NCBI RefSeq assembly: GCF_042432825.1
Contig: NZ_JBHLWN010000117.1
Span: 1-29,410 of the forward strand
Direction of reading: 5' to 3'
DNA from: Gordoniibacillus chartarius
GTDB taxonomy: Bacteria; Bacillota; Bacilli; Paenibacillales; NBRC-103111
DNA: 29,410 nt
Both the position numbers and the translations under genes were made by a program. The notes beneath the pieces were generated by a model. That model was not told the origin of the DNA. It saw only the letters and a list, made by a program, of their open reading frames with translations, and did not search any database. Of the stretch, positions 8,688-15,814 are shown in pieces (position 1 is the stretch's first letter; each line of letters begins with the position of its first letter).

Positions 8688-8722
8688 AGGCCGCCTGCAG
8701 CATACGCTGCAGACGGCCTTTT
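8688..8722 (+). terminator. Terminator of rnpB
   Basis: AGGCCG plus CTGCAGC (8688-8701, with one unpaired C at 8694) pairs with GCTGCAG plus CGGCCT (8706-8719) around an ATAC loop. TTTT follows at 8719-8722. Confidence 0.88.
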
Positions 8723-8740
8723 GGCATTTATGGAGCACTG

Positions 8741-10612
8741 CTACTTGACGCTAGCCGCCGTGAACTTGGTTGCCGCCGCTTCGATTTGACGCGCCGCCCA
8801 TTTCGGCCAGTAGGTCATGGAATATTTGGACTGCTCGGCCATCTGTACCGCTTTGACGACATCGATTAAGCCATAGCCGAAGTAGGCGTCTTTACCCGGC
8901 GTTCCGATATCTCTGGCGGATTGACGCATGATGTCCATCACTTCGGTGTTTTTCAGAAGCGGGTTCGTCGAACGGATCAGCGCCGCCAGCGCGGTTACGT
9001 GCGGGCACGCCATCGATGTTCCGGACAAGGCCGCGTATTGGTTGTGCGGATACGTACTGGCGATGCTGACGCCCGGCGCCGCGACATCGATATAATCGCC
9101 GTAGTTCGAGAACGCGGCCTTGTTGTTGTTGGAGTCCGTGGCCGCTACGGCGAACACCTCCGGGTACGCCGCCGGGAAGCCGGGACGCTCCGTGTTGTCG
9201 TTGCCGCTTGCGGCAATCAGCACGACGTCATGGTCGTACGCATACCTTATCGCGTCGTGCAGAAATTGCGCATCCGCGTAATTGCCCAGACTCATATTGA
9301 TTACTTTCGCCCCGTGATCCGTAGCCCAGATGACGCCCTGCGCAACGGCGTACGTCGATCCGGATCCGCTCGAGTCCAGCACCTTGACGGGCATAACCGG
9401 ATTGTACCAGGTCATGCCGGCGACGCCGAGCCCATTGTTGACGAGCGCCGAGATGACACCGGCTACGTGGGTTCCATGACCGACATCGTCAAGCGGATCG
9501 GTGTCCGGGTTCACAACGTTGTACCCGGTCAAGAGATTGCCCTGCAGATCGGAATGGTGAATGTCGACCCCCGTATCGACGACGGCGACCGGGACGTTCT
9601 TATCTCCCTTGTTGACCGCCCAGCCTTGGTTTGTATCCGTGATAGGCAAGTTCCACTGATAACGGGCGTACAAATAGTCGTTCGGCTGCAGGGACGCTTC
9701 ACTGCCGCTCATGTCGGTCTCGGTTTTCATGATTACATCGTTCGTCACATAGAAGAAATGCGGCTCCGCATAGGCCACGTCCCATTTACGGAAATAGTTC
9801 ATCAAATCTTTGGCTTCCAGCCGCTCGGCGCGGAAGACGTACGTATATCCAAGCTTCCGGTAGGAGGCTGCACCGATTTCACGCTGTATTTGACGCAGCT
9901 GGTCTTCGGACGGCGTGTTGTTAAAGCGAACGACGACTTCATTTTCATGGTAATGGCTTGTCCCCGCCGAATCGTCGGGCTTCTGAACCGCTTTGTCCCG
10001 CAAAGTAGCCGCGTCGGCGGATTGAATCTTCGGATGCGACTCGATCGGGAATTGCTGCAGCCTTAAATTTTTCCGCTGATGATCGGCGACGTGAGCCAAA
10101 ATTTCTTGATGAACGAGGCCGATCAGCACGCCGCTGCCGTCCGGAGAAGGCTGCCCAAGGACAAAATAGGCTTCTTCACCTTTACGGATTTTGGGCGACT
10201 GGTACGATTCGCCTCGCTTCGCGGCATCTTTGGCAGCCTGCATGTACGTCCGGGCCGCTTCCTCCACACCGCCGTCGACGGCTCCGGCTGCTGTCCCTTC
10301 TTCGAGCGCCTGCTCCTTGCCGGACCAAATTAACCGGTCCATATGCCCGTGCTCGGAACGGAGCCGCTCCAGTACCGTCTTGGCGGCTTCGCCGGACTTG
10401 CCCTGAAGCTCCGCCGCGCCGGTGCGGAAGTCGAGTGCGCACTGGGTGCGGCACAGCTCGTCGGTTCGCTCGATATCCTGATTGACCAGAAGCTGCTTTT
10501 GGCTCGTCTCCGCCATAGGCTGGACCTGGTAATCTTGAGGATGCTGGCGATACACTGCGAGCAGCACGCCGAATACGGCAGCCAGCGCGAACGACAACAC
10601 ATATCTCCACAT
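8741..10612 (-). CDS. Membrane-anchored S8 (subtilisin) peptidase with N-terminal sensor-like region
   Basis: The 623-residue protein has an uncleaved-looking N-terminal membrane helix (about residues 3-21). An extracytoplasmic region of about 190 residues follows, whose end (EEAYFVLGQPSPDGSGVLIG) resembles a Cache/PAS-type sensor. Next is a propeptide-like domain (NEVVVRFNNTPSEDQL...YAEPHFFYV, about 225-288) of the fervidolysin or I9 kind. The catalytic domain has Asp in VDTGVD (about 346), His in GHGTHVAG (about 379), the oxyanion Asn in ASGND (about 471) and Ser in GTSMACPH (about 533), so the triad is intact. The start at 10612 has AGGAGG 6 bases upstream, whereas the in-frame ATG at 10666 does not. 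The gene runs opposite to its neighbours. The substrate is unknown. Confidence 0.92.
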   Translation of the reverse strand: MWRYVLSFALAAVFGVLLAVYRQHPQDYQVQPMAETSQKQLLVNQDIERTDELCRTQCALDFRTGAAELQGKSGEAAKTVLERLRSEHGHMDRLIWSGKEQALEEGTAAGAVDGGVEEAARTYMQAAKDAAKRGESYQSPKIRKGEEAYFVLGQPSPDGSGVLIGLVHQEILAHVADHQRKNLRLQQFPIESHPKIQSADAATLRDKAVQKPDDSAGTSHYHENEVVVRFNNTPSEDQLRQIQREIGAASYRKLGYTYVFRAERLEAKDLMNYFRKWDVAYAEPHFFYVTNDVIMKTETDMSGSEASLQPNDYLYARYQWNLPITDTNQGWAVNKGDKNVPVAVVDTGVDIHHSDLQGNLLTGYNVVNPDTDPLDDVGHGTHVAGVISALVNNGLGVAGMTWYNPVMPVKVLDSSGSGSTYAVAQGVIWATDHGAKVINMSLGNYADAQFLHDAIRYAYDHDVVLIAASGNDNTERPGFPAAYPEVFAVAATDSNNNKAAFSNYGDYIDVAAPGVSIASTYPHNQYAALSGTSMACPHVTALAALIRSTNPLLKNTEVMDIMRQSARDIGTPGKDAYFGYGLIDVVKAVQMAEQSKYSMTYWPKWAARQIEAAATKFTAASVK

Positions 10613-10706
10613 AGGAAACCTCCTGGGGAGCTTCGCTGAAAGCTCGATTGTCATCTTGATTTGCACTTAGGGTTATTTACTGGGAAATGATTTATGCACC
10701 TAGAGA

Positions 10707-10734
10707 TTGAAGTTATTTTATGGTACGATATGAA
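10707..10734 (+). promoter_or_regulatory. Weak candidate promoter for ypuI
   Basis: TTGAAG (10707-10712) and TATGAA (10729-10734) are 16 bases apart. Alternatively, TGG-TACGAT (10721-10729) could act as an extended -10. Neither is strong, but the gene must have its own promoter because the upstream gene is divergent. Confidence 0.35.
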
Positions 10735-10769
10735 GAGCGATGGTTGTTATTGAAGGAGGTCTTTTGGAT

Positions 10770-11270
10770 ATGGCTGTATTCAACGTAAAAAATACTTGTG
10801 AATCTACCCGCACGAAGCTGAAGGAAGCCATTGCCAAACTCGAGCTGTTCTTAAACTCGCATGCCTTATCGCAATTGAATGTAGAGAACGATCCGGCCAT
10901 GGACGAGTTTTATCGTGGATATTTGTCCGACGCTCGCCACTTGCTCGTATTTTGCGAAGTTGCTTATGAGAAAATCGGCGTATCGCTGCGACGTCCGAAC
11001 TTTAACGTCGATTATGCCGAACGCACGTTGTACGACGTGTATCATAACTGCGTCAGCAATTTCTTCTACCCGAAGAATGAGTGCTACTCCGAAGACGGCC
11101 GATATGCGTATACTGGACAAGATGCGATCCGCTTCCGGAAGAAGCCGTCCCGCGAAGTGCGCGACCTGACGGTCGAGCTGTCCAAGATTTTCGAAGAGCT
11201 GCGCGAGGATTTGTCTTATTACGAGACGGACTATATTACTCAGAAGAGAATGCAGGGCGAACGGGTGTAA
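10770..11270 (+). CDS. ypuI: YpuI family protein (DUF3907)
   Basis: The 166-residue soluble, helix-rich protein matches the Bacillus YpuI family along its length. Key segments are HLLVFCEVAYEKIGV, ERTLYDVYHNCVSNFFYPKNE, YAYTGQDAIRFRKKP and ELREDLSYYETDYITQK. The family's role is unknown. The ATG at 10770 has GAAGGAGGT ending 9 bases upstream, and an in-frame GTG-type extension from 10740 contains that SD sequence, so it is rejected. The gene stands alone between a divergent peptidase gene and its own terminator. Confidence 0.88.
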   Translation: MAVFNVKNTCESTRTKLKEAIAKLELFLNSHALSQLNVENDPAMDEFYRGYLSDARHLLVFCEVAYEKIGVSLRRPNFNVDYAERTLYDVYHNCVSNFFYPKNECYSEDGRYAYTGQDAIRFRKKPSREVRDLTVELSKIFEELREDLSYYETDYITQKRMQGERV

Positions 11271-11302
11271 TACCGATACGGTTTGGCGCCTAATGGTGAG
11301 AG

Positions 11303-11332
11303 AAGAGATGCGATAGAGCATCTCTTTTCTTT
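11303..11332 (+). terminator. Terminator after ypuI
   Basis: AAGAGATGC (11303-11311) pairs with GCATCTCTT (11318-11326) around a six-base loop. It is followed by TTTTCTTT. Confidence 0.88.
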
Positions 11333-11354
11333 ATGGCGATATAACAACTTCCGC

Positions 11355-11383
11355 TTGACGCGGTCGCTCATCTTTAAAATACT
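11355..11383 (+). promoter_or_regulatory. Candidate promoter for the GH15 operon
   Basis: TTGACG (11355-11360) and AATACT (11378-11383) are 17 bases apart, just after the ypuI terminator. Transcription would start about 47 bases before the GH15 start codon. Confidence 0.55.
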
Positions 11384-11436
11384 CCGATGGGTGTTTTTCT
11401 TATTTTTAACCTCAGCGGTAAGGAGCGTGCACACGA

Positions 11437-12546
11437 ATGTCGGATCGTCGGTCGGCTTTGGAGCAATGCGCGAAACAGCTTATTGTTTGGAACCAGCATC
11501 CGAGCGGCAGCTATGTGGCTTGCCCTTTGTTTGCGAATTACGCTTACGGCTGGTTACGGGACGGTACGTTCATCGCATACGCGATGGATCTGTCGGGAGA
11601 GTATGAGAGCAGCGAGCGGTTTTACGGCTGGGTGGATCGGGTGCTGAGCCGGAAAGCGGACATCGTGGAAAAGCTGCTCGCCAAAAAAGAAGCCCAGCAG
11701 TGGATCGACCGCAGCGAGTTTCTCGGAACCCGGTTTCACTTGGATGGGCGGGACGATGATGGGGAGTGGGGACATTTTCAGCTCGATGGCTACGGCACTT
11801 GGCTCTGGGGGCTTACCCAGCACATTCGCTTGACGGGGCGTACGGAGCTGCTGGACCGGTTCCGCGGCTCGATCGAGTTGACGCTTCGCTACGTCACGGC
11901 GTTCTGGCCCTGGCCGAATTTCGACTGCTGGGAGGAAAATCCAGATTATGTGCATCCTTCGACGCTGGCGTGCTTATACGGCGGGTTAATGGCAATCGGC
12001 GAGCTGGAGGGGCGGGGCGATCTGCTGGAGACGGCGGAGGAAATAAAACGATTCTTGGCCGGAAACTGTGTACATAACGGTACCTTTGTCAAATCGGTCG
12101 TTCACCGCGATGGAAGCTGGCAGCCGGTACTGCCCGGTGTGGACGCTAACTTGATGTGGCTTGTAGAGCCGTTCCGCGTATTCGAGCCCGGCGAGCCCGT
12201 GATGGAAGCTACGCTGGAGCGGATTCGGAACGAATTGGTTCGTGATGGCGGTATGCATCGTTACGTGGAGGATACGTATTACGGGGGAGGTTCGTGGCTG
12301 CTGCTGACCGGCTGGTACGGCTGGGTGCTTGCGGGCCTCGGCGACCTGGACGGCGCCGCGCGTTGCCTGGCATGGATGGAAGATCATGCGGATGAGCTCG
12401 GACGGCTGCCGGAGCAAGTGCCGGTAGGGCTGCTGCACGAGGAAGCTTACAGGGACTGGCAGACTCGCTGGGGCGAGCCTGCGGTGCCTTTGCTGTGGTC
12501 GCATGCGATGTACTTAGTACTATCTGCTAATTTGAAACGGGCATAG
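11437..12546 (+). CDS. Glycoside hydrolase family 15-like protein
   Basis: The 369-residue protein has glucoamylase-type GH15 signatures: YGWLRDGTFIAYAMDLSGEY near residues 37-56, FQLDGYGTWLWGL near 114-126, CWEE near 164-167 (position of the general acid), and LPEQVP...PLLWSHAMYL near the C-terminus (general base region). It is only the (alpha/alpha)6 catalytic barrel, without the N-terminal beta-domain seen in many bacterial GH15 enzymes and without a signal peptide, so it is probably cytoplasmic. Likely substrates are alpha-glucosides, but this cannot be fixed from sequence. AAGGAG lies 11 bases before the ATG. DUF1540 and a membrane-protein gene follow closely in the same direction. Confidence 0.88.
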   Translation: MSDRRSALEQCAKQLIVWNQHPSGSYVACPLFANYAYGWLRDGTFIAYAMDLSGEYESSERFYGWVDRVLSRKADIVEKLLAKKEAQQWIDRSEFLGTRFHLDGRDDDGEWGHFQLDGYGTWLWGLTQHIRLTGRTELLDRFRGSIELTLRYVTAFWPWPNFDCWEENPDYVHPSTLACLYGGLMAIGELEGRGDLLETAEEIKRFLAGNCVHNGTFVKSVVHRDGSWQPVLPGVDANLMWLVEPFRVFEPGEPVMEATLERIRNELVRDGGMHRYVEDTYYGGGSWLLLTGWYGWVLAGLGDLDGAARCLAWMEDHADELGRLPEQVPVGLLHEEAYRDWQTRWGEPAVPLLWSHAMYLVLSANLKRA

Positions 12547-12587
12547 GGCGGGCCGGTATCGCGCACTCTACGAAAGGGGTGATAACG

Positions 12588-12803
12588 ATGCCGAAACCAT
12601 TAGTGAAATGCTCCGTTTCGAATTGCACGTTCTGGAATGAAGGCAACAAATGTGGGGCCGATGCGATTATGATCGATGTTGACGCTCATGCGAAAGTCGA
12701 TTATAATGCCGAATTTGCCGGTGAATCGTTCGATTCCGCTCACCAGGATACGGCGAACACGTCGTCCACAACTTGCTGTCACACCTTTAAGCCCAAACAA
12801 TAG
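12588..12803 (+). CDS. DUF1540 domain protein
   Basis: This 71-residue cysteine-rich protein has the DUF1540 pattern: VKCSVSNCTFWNEGNKCGA at the N-terminus (Cys 8, 13 and 22) and a C-terminal TTCCHTFKP. The spacing suggests a small metal-binding or disulfide-stabilised unit. DUF1540 proteins are common in spore-forming Firmicutes and have no assigned function. AAAGGGGTGAT lies close upstream of the ATG at 12588, and the GTG at 12579 is inside that ribosome-binding site. The gene begins 41 bases after the GH15 gene and 24 bases before the next, so it is mid-operon. Confidence 0.88.
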   Translation: MPKPLVKCSVSNCTFWNEGNKCGADAIMIDVDAHAKVDYNAEFAGESFDSAHQDTANTSSTTCCHTFKPKQ

Positions 12804-12827
12804 CCGTAACGTAAGGAGCGTACAAGC

Positions 12828-13337
12828 ATGAACTCCGATCATGAACAAAGCGAATCTCCTTCCGTCTACGGCCGCAAGCAGTTCGAGCGGGAGGCAAGCG
12901 TCGGGGGAGCCCGCGACGAGGAGTACGCTTCCGAGCTGACGCCTACCTTACCGGGAACGGCCGTGCAGCGGGGAGAAGCGATGCGGCGTTATGACACGCC
13001 CCGCATTCCCGTGGCCCAGGAGGGGACGGCCGGCGTGCGTGCTGCTGCCGATGCGGAGACTCGGCGAGGCGATGGCGATGGCGATGCATTAGCCGCCATC
13101 GGCGCTCTGGTGGAGGATGACGAGAATGTCGCTACCCGGAATAAGTCACTGGGGATCGCGGCACTTGTTCTCGCAGCGATCTCGCTGTTTTTTCTTCCTG
13201 CCGTATTGGGGCCCGCTTCGATCGTCGTCGGGTTTGCCGCCTTCGTTAGGGGCAACCGGACGCTGGGCGTATGGTCGATGGCGCTCGGTTTGCTGGCTGT
13301 CGCCGCTTATTATGTTCTTGTGCCATACTACACGTAA
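12828..13337 (+). CDS. Small membrane protein, DUF4190-like C-terminus
   Basis: The 169-residue product has a charged, probably disordered N-terminal half (about residues 1-105). Two or three hydrophobic helices follow (SLGIAALVLAAISLFFLPAV, then SIVVGFAAFVRGNR and GVWSMALGLLAVAAYYVLV), in the arrangement of DUF4190 proteins. The function is unknown. GTAAGGAGC precedes the ATG by about 10 bases. It is the last gene of the GH15-DUF1540 unit and is followed by a strong terminator. The disordered half includes a Gly-Asp run encoded by a short GGCGAT tandem repeat. Confidence 0.75.
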   Translation: MNSDHEQSESPSVYGRKQFEREASVGGARDEEYASELTPTLPGTAVQRGEAMRRYDTPRIPVAQEGTAGVRAAADAETRRGDGDGDALAAIGALVEDDENVATRNKSLGIAALVLAAISLFFLPAVLGPASIVVGFAAFVRGNRTLGVWSMALGLLAVAAYYVLVPYYT

Positions 13338-13359
13338 TTTGAACTGTTGCTGCATTAAG

Positions 13360-13395
13360 CCACTCGTTCCTCTGTCTGAGGATCGAGTGGTTTTT
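13360..13395 (+). terminator. Terminator of the GH15-DUF1540 operon
   Basis: CCACTCG (13360-13366) pairs with CGAGTGG (13384-13390), and inside it CCTC pairs with GAGG. TTTTT follows at 13391-13395. Confidence 0.92.
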
Positions 13396-13429
13396 CGACG
13401 TTATCGGCCATTTACCGCATATTTCCCTG

Positions 13430-13458
13430 TAGTCAAATTGTCCCAAAGCGTGTAAAAT
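13430..13458 (+). promoter_or_regulatory. Candidate promoter for the lytic transglycosylase gene
   Basis: TAGTCA (13430-13435) and TAAAAT (13453-13458) are 17 bases apart. They lie between the upstream terminator and the GTG start at 13505. Confidence 0.5.
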
Positions 13459-13504
13459 GGAGTCGTACATAGGCGCATGGTGCGCCCGGCTGGAGGACGA
13501 ACCT

Positions 13505-14296
13505 GTGAATGTCAATGCGACTACGCTGAAACAATTGCTGCAGCTGCAGCTGCTAAATACAATGGAATTGATTACGTCCGGCCAGCATGCCGCAGCGGCT
13601 TCCTCGGACGACGATTTTGCCGGCCTCCTGCAGACGATGCTTGAGCAGACCGGCGGTTCGGGTGCTGAAGCTTCATCCGCGGACGGCAACCCGCTGGCTT
13701 CGCTCGCGGCGCTTGGCGGCGGAGCGATGAATACGCTGGCCGGTTTCGGAGCTGGCGGTTTAGCTGCCGGGACCCTGCCAGCGGCTTACCGTTCGGCTGC
13801 GGCATATACTGCATACAACAAACAAGCACTGCGCAGTGAAGCGGGAAATTCGACGGGCGGCGGCCATTCATCCGGCTACGATGACCTGATCGCTTACAAC
13901 GGTTCCCGTTTCGGGGTGGACACGAGCTTGATTAAAGCGGTCATCCATCAGGAGTCGTCGTATAACCCGAATGCGGTATCGCATGCGGGGGCCAAAGGAC
14001 TGATGCAGCTCATGGACGGCACTGGTGCGGGCTTGGGTGTAACGGATCCGTTCGATCCGGGGCAAAATGTCCGGGCGGGAACGCAGTTCTTGTCCGGTCT
14101 TCTGCGGAAGTACAACGGGAACGAAGGAGTCGCTCTCGCCGCTTACAACGCCGGACCGGGCCGGGTCGATCGGCTAGGCATTCGTACCGATGCGGATTTG
14201 GCGGCGAAGCTCGGGCAGCTGCCTAAAGAAACCCAAAATTACGTGCAGCGCGTTCTGTCGCTGAAGGATCAATATACAGCAGCATCGATGAGCTGA
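13505..14296 (+). CDS. cwlQ: Lytic transglycosylase, CwlQ/YjbJ-like
   Basis: The 263-residue protein ends in an SLT (family 1) domain that cleaves peptidoglycan glycan strands to 1,6-anhydro-muropeptides. The catalytic Glu is in HQESSYNPNAVS (about residue 150), followed by GLMQLM and AYNAGPGRV. The first 120 residues are a low-complexity Ala/Gly/Ser region starting with MNVNATTLKQLLQLQLLNTME, similar to the layout of B. subtilis CwlQ. No classical signal peptide is seen, which is also true of that family. The GTG at 13505 has GGAGG 8 bases upstream, while the ATG at 13457 has none and sits at the putative -10. Confidence 0.88.
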   Translation: MNVNATTLKQLLQLQLLNTMELITSGQHAAAASSDDDFAGLLQTMLEQTGGSGAEASSADGNPLASLAALGGGAMNTLAGFGAGGLAAGTLPAAYRSAAAYTAYNKQALRSEAGNSTGGGHSSGYDDLIAYNGSRFGVDTSLIKAVIHQESSYNPNAVSHAGAKGLMQLMDGTGAGLGVTDPFDPGQNVRAGTQFLSGLLRKYNGNEGVALAAYNAGPGRVDRLGIRTDADLAAKLGQLPKETQNYVQRVLSLKDQYTAASMS

Positions 14297-14320
14297 TCTC
14301 CTCTGGAGGTCGGCTTTTTT
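14291..14320 (+). terminator. Terminator overlapping the cwlQ stop codon
   Basis: An 11-pair stem is formed by 14291-14301 and 14305-14315 with a TCT loop and two or three G-T pairs. Six T residues follow. The stem includes the TGA stop at 14294-14296. Confidence 0.88.
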
Positions 14321-14632
14321 ATTGGCAAATTTCTGAGGGGATAAGGCTGAGACTCCGGCGAACGAAGGGATGGCGGATTCTCGCGGCGTTCATTGCATGG
14401 ATTTCAATGAATGATTGACAATAACGGATTTCGAAGGCGGTATCGGGTGAGAATATCGCAATGGAGGCATTCAACAATAATAACGCCTTGAAAATCGTTT
14501 CATTAAGTTATATCCGCGTATAGCGATGTGCATTGTGTATAGTTCATTTTCAAACGGTACAATCCGTCGGGTACGCCAGTAGCTTGTATTCATCCCGCAT
14601 ATGCGCTTAAATAAAGGGCAGAAGGCGAAAGG
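14321..14632. other. Gene-free region with possible hairpins upstream of nifZ
   Basis: No convincing gene is seen here. Two successive inverted repeats are present: GAGACTCCG (14349-14357) with CGGATTCTC (14374-14382), one mismatch, and TTCATTG (14389-14395) with CAATGAA (14405-14411), perfect. A TACAAT (14558-14563) with TTGTGT 19 bases upstream is a weak candidate promoter for nifZ. The first hairpin is followed by no T-run. I cannot tell whether the hairpins are transcribed. Confidence 0.45.
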
Positions 14633-15814
14633 ATGATGAAAGCGATGCTGTATTTGGATTACGCGGCGACGACGCCTCCTTACCCGGAGGTCATCGACGC
14701 GGTACGCGAAGTGATGGCCTCCTATTACGGAAACCCGTCCTCGATCCATCGAGTAGGCATAGAGGCGGAACGGCTTGTCATACAATCTAGAGAGACGATT
14801 GCGAACCTACTGCGAGTGAAGCCCGGCGAGATCGTCTTCACCTCCTGCGGGACGGAAAGCAACAATTTGGCGATCAAGGGGGCGGCGCTGGCGGCGGGGA
14901 AAGGCAAGCATCTGATCACGACGCCGATCGAGCATGCTTCCGTCAGCGAAGCGATGCGGCAGCTGGAGCGGCAGGGCTACCGCCTTACCGTCGTGCCGGT
15001 GGACGAAAGCGGAGCGGTCCGGCTGGACAAGCTAAAGGAGGCGCTCTGCGACGATACGATCCTGGTCAGTGTTATGCATGTCAATAATGAGATGGGCCGC
15101 ATACAGCCGATCGCGGAAGTCGCCCGCATGCTGAAGGCCTATCCGAAAGCGCTGCTTCACGTAGACGCGGTGCAGGGCGTCGGCAAGCTGCCGGTTTTCC
15201 CGGCCGAGCTGGGCGTCGATCTGCTCAGTGCCTCGGCTCACAAATTCAGAGGTCCTAAAGGTGTAGGGTTCTTATATCGTCGCGAAGGTGTCAGACTGGA
15301 GCCGCTGCTGGCCGGAGGCGGTCAAGAGCATGGAGCCCGTTCGGGAACGGAAAATGTGCCGCTCATCGTCGGTATGGCGAAGGCGCTGCGGATGGCGACC
15401 TCCCGACTGGACGAAGCGATTCGCCGTAAAGAGGCGTTTCGACGCATTGTAGCGGACGGTATCGGGCACATTCCCGGACTGCAGTTAACCGGCCCGGCCG
15501 ACGGAACCGGTATGGCTCCGCATATTGTGCATTTGACGTACCCGGGGATGAAATCCGAGGTCGTCGTGCATGCACTGGAGAAGCGCGGTATGTATATCTC
15601 GACAAGATCCGCTTGCTCTTCCGGCGAAGAGAAGCCGAGCACGACACTGGAGGCGATGGGCTTCGACCGTTCGCGGGCCGTCAGCGGACTCAGGATCAGC
15701 TACCCCGAGGATTACACGGAGGAGGATGCGAGACGGTTTGTAGCGGCGCTTGCCGAAACGGCCCTCGAGCTTCGTCCGATGCTCCAGCAGGTGCGGACAG
15801 GGAGGCGATCATGA
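14633..15814 (+). CDS. nifZ: Cysteine desulfurase (NifS/IscS class), partner of ThiI
   Basis: A PLP enzyme that takes sulfur from L-cysteine as a persulfide. The 393-residue product starts with YLDYAATTPP, has HVDAVQ (PLP Asp), the Schiff-base Lys in SAHKFRGPKG (about residue 204), and the active-site Cys in the RSACSSGE loop (about 328), so it is a group I enzyme. Its stop overlaps the thiI start as ATGA. In B. subtilis the dedicated desulfurase NifZ is likewise encoded just before thiI and feeds 4-thiouridine formation, so the same role is inferred. The start is uncertain among ATGs at 14633, 14636 and 14645; AAGGCG lies 5-8 bases upstream of the first two. Confidence 0.92.
   Translation: MMKAMLYLDYAATTPPYPEVIDAVREVMASYYGNPSSIHRVGIEAERLVIQSRETIANLLRVKPGEIVFTSCGTESNNLAIKGAALAAGKGKHLITTPIEHASVSEAMRQLERQGYRLTVVPVDESGAVRLDKLKEALCDDTILVSVMHVNNEMGRIQPIAEVARMLKAYPKALLHVDAVQGVGKLPVFPAELGVDLLSASAHKFRGPKGVGFLYRREGVRLEPLLAGGGQEHGARSGTENVPLIVGMAKALRMATSRLDEAIRRKEAFRRIVADGIGHIPGLQLTGPADGTGMAPHIVHLTYPGMKSEVVVHALEKRGMYISTRSACSSGEEKPSTTLEAMGFDRSRAVSGLRISYPEDYTEEDARRFVAALAETALELRPMLQQVRTGRRS

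Noticed and set aside
8921..10066. A 381-codon open frame on the plus strand.
   Set aside because: It is the antisense shadow of the subtilase gene. Its Arg/Val/Asp-rich composition is typical of shadow frames, and it has no family features.
13068..13085. GGCGAT repeated three times.
   Set aside because: It lies in frame in a disordered Gly-Asp stretch of the membrane-protein gene. It is a simple coding repeat with no sign of wider significance.
14338..14382. GGGATAAGGCTGAGACT looked like part of a TPP riboswitch, attractive beside thiI.
   Set aside because: Only the short CTGAGA fits. The other conserved TPP element (the CTGAT... GCGTAGGGA part) is absent.
14461..14523. A 20-codon open frame (MEAFNNNNALKIVSLSYIRV) upstream of nifZ.
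   Set aside because: There is no ribosome-binding site and it is too short to separate from chance.
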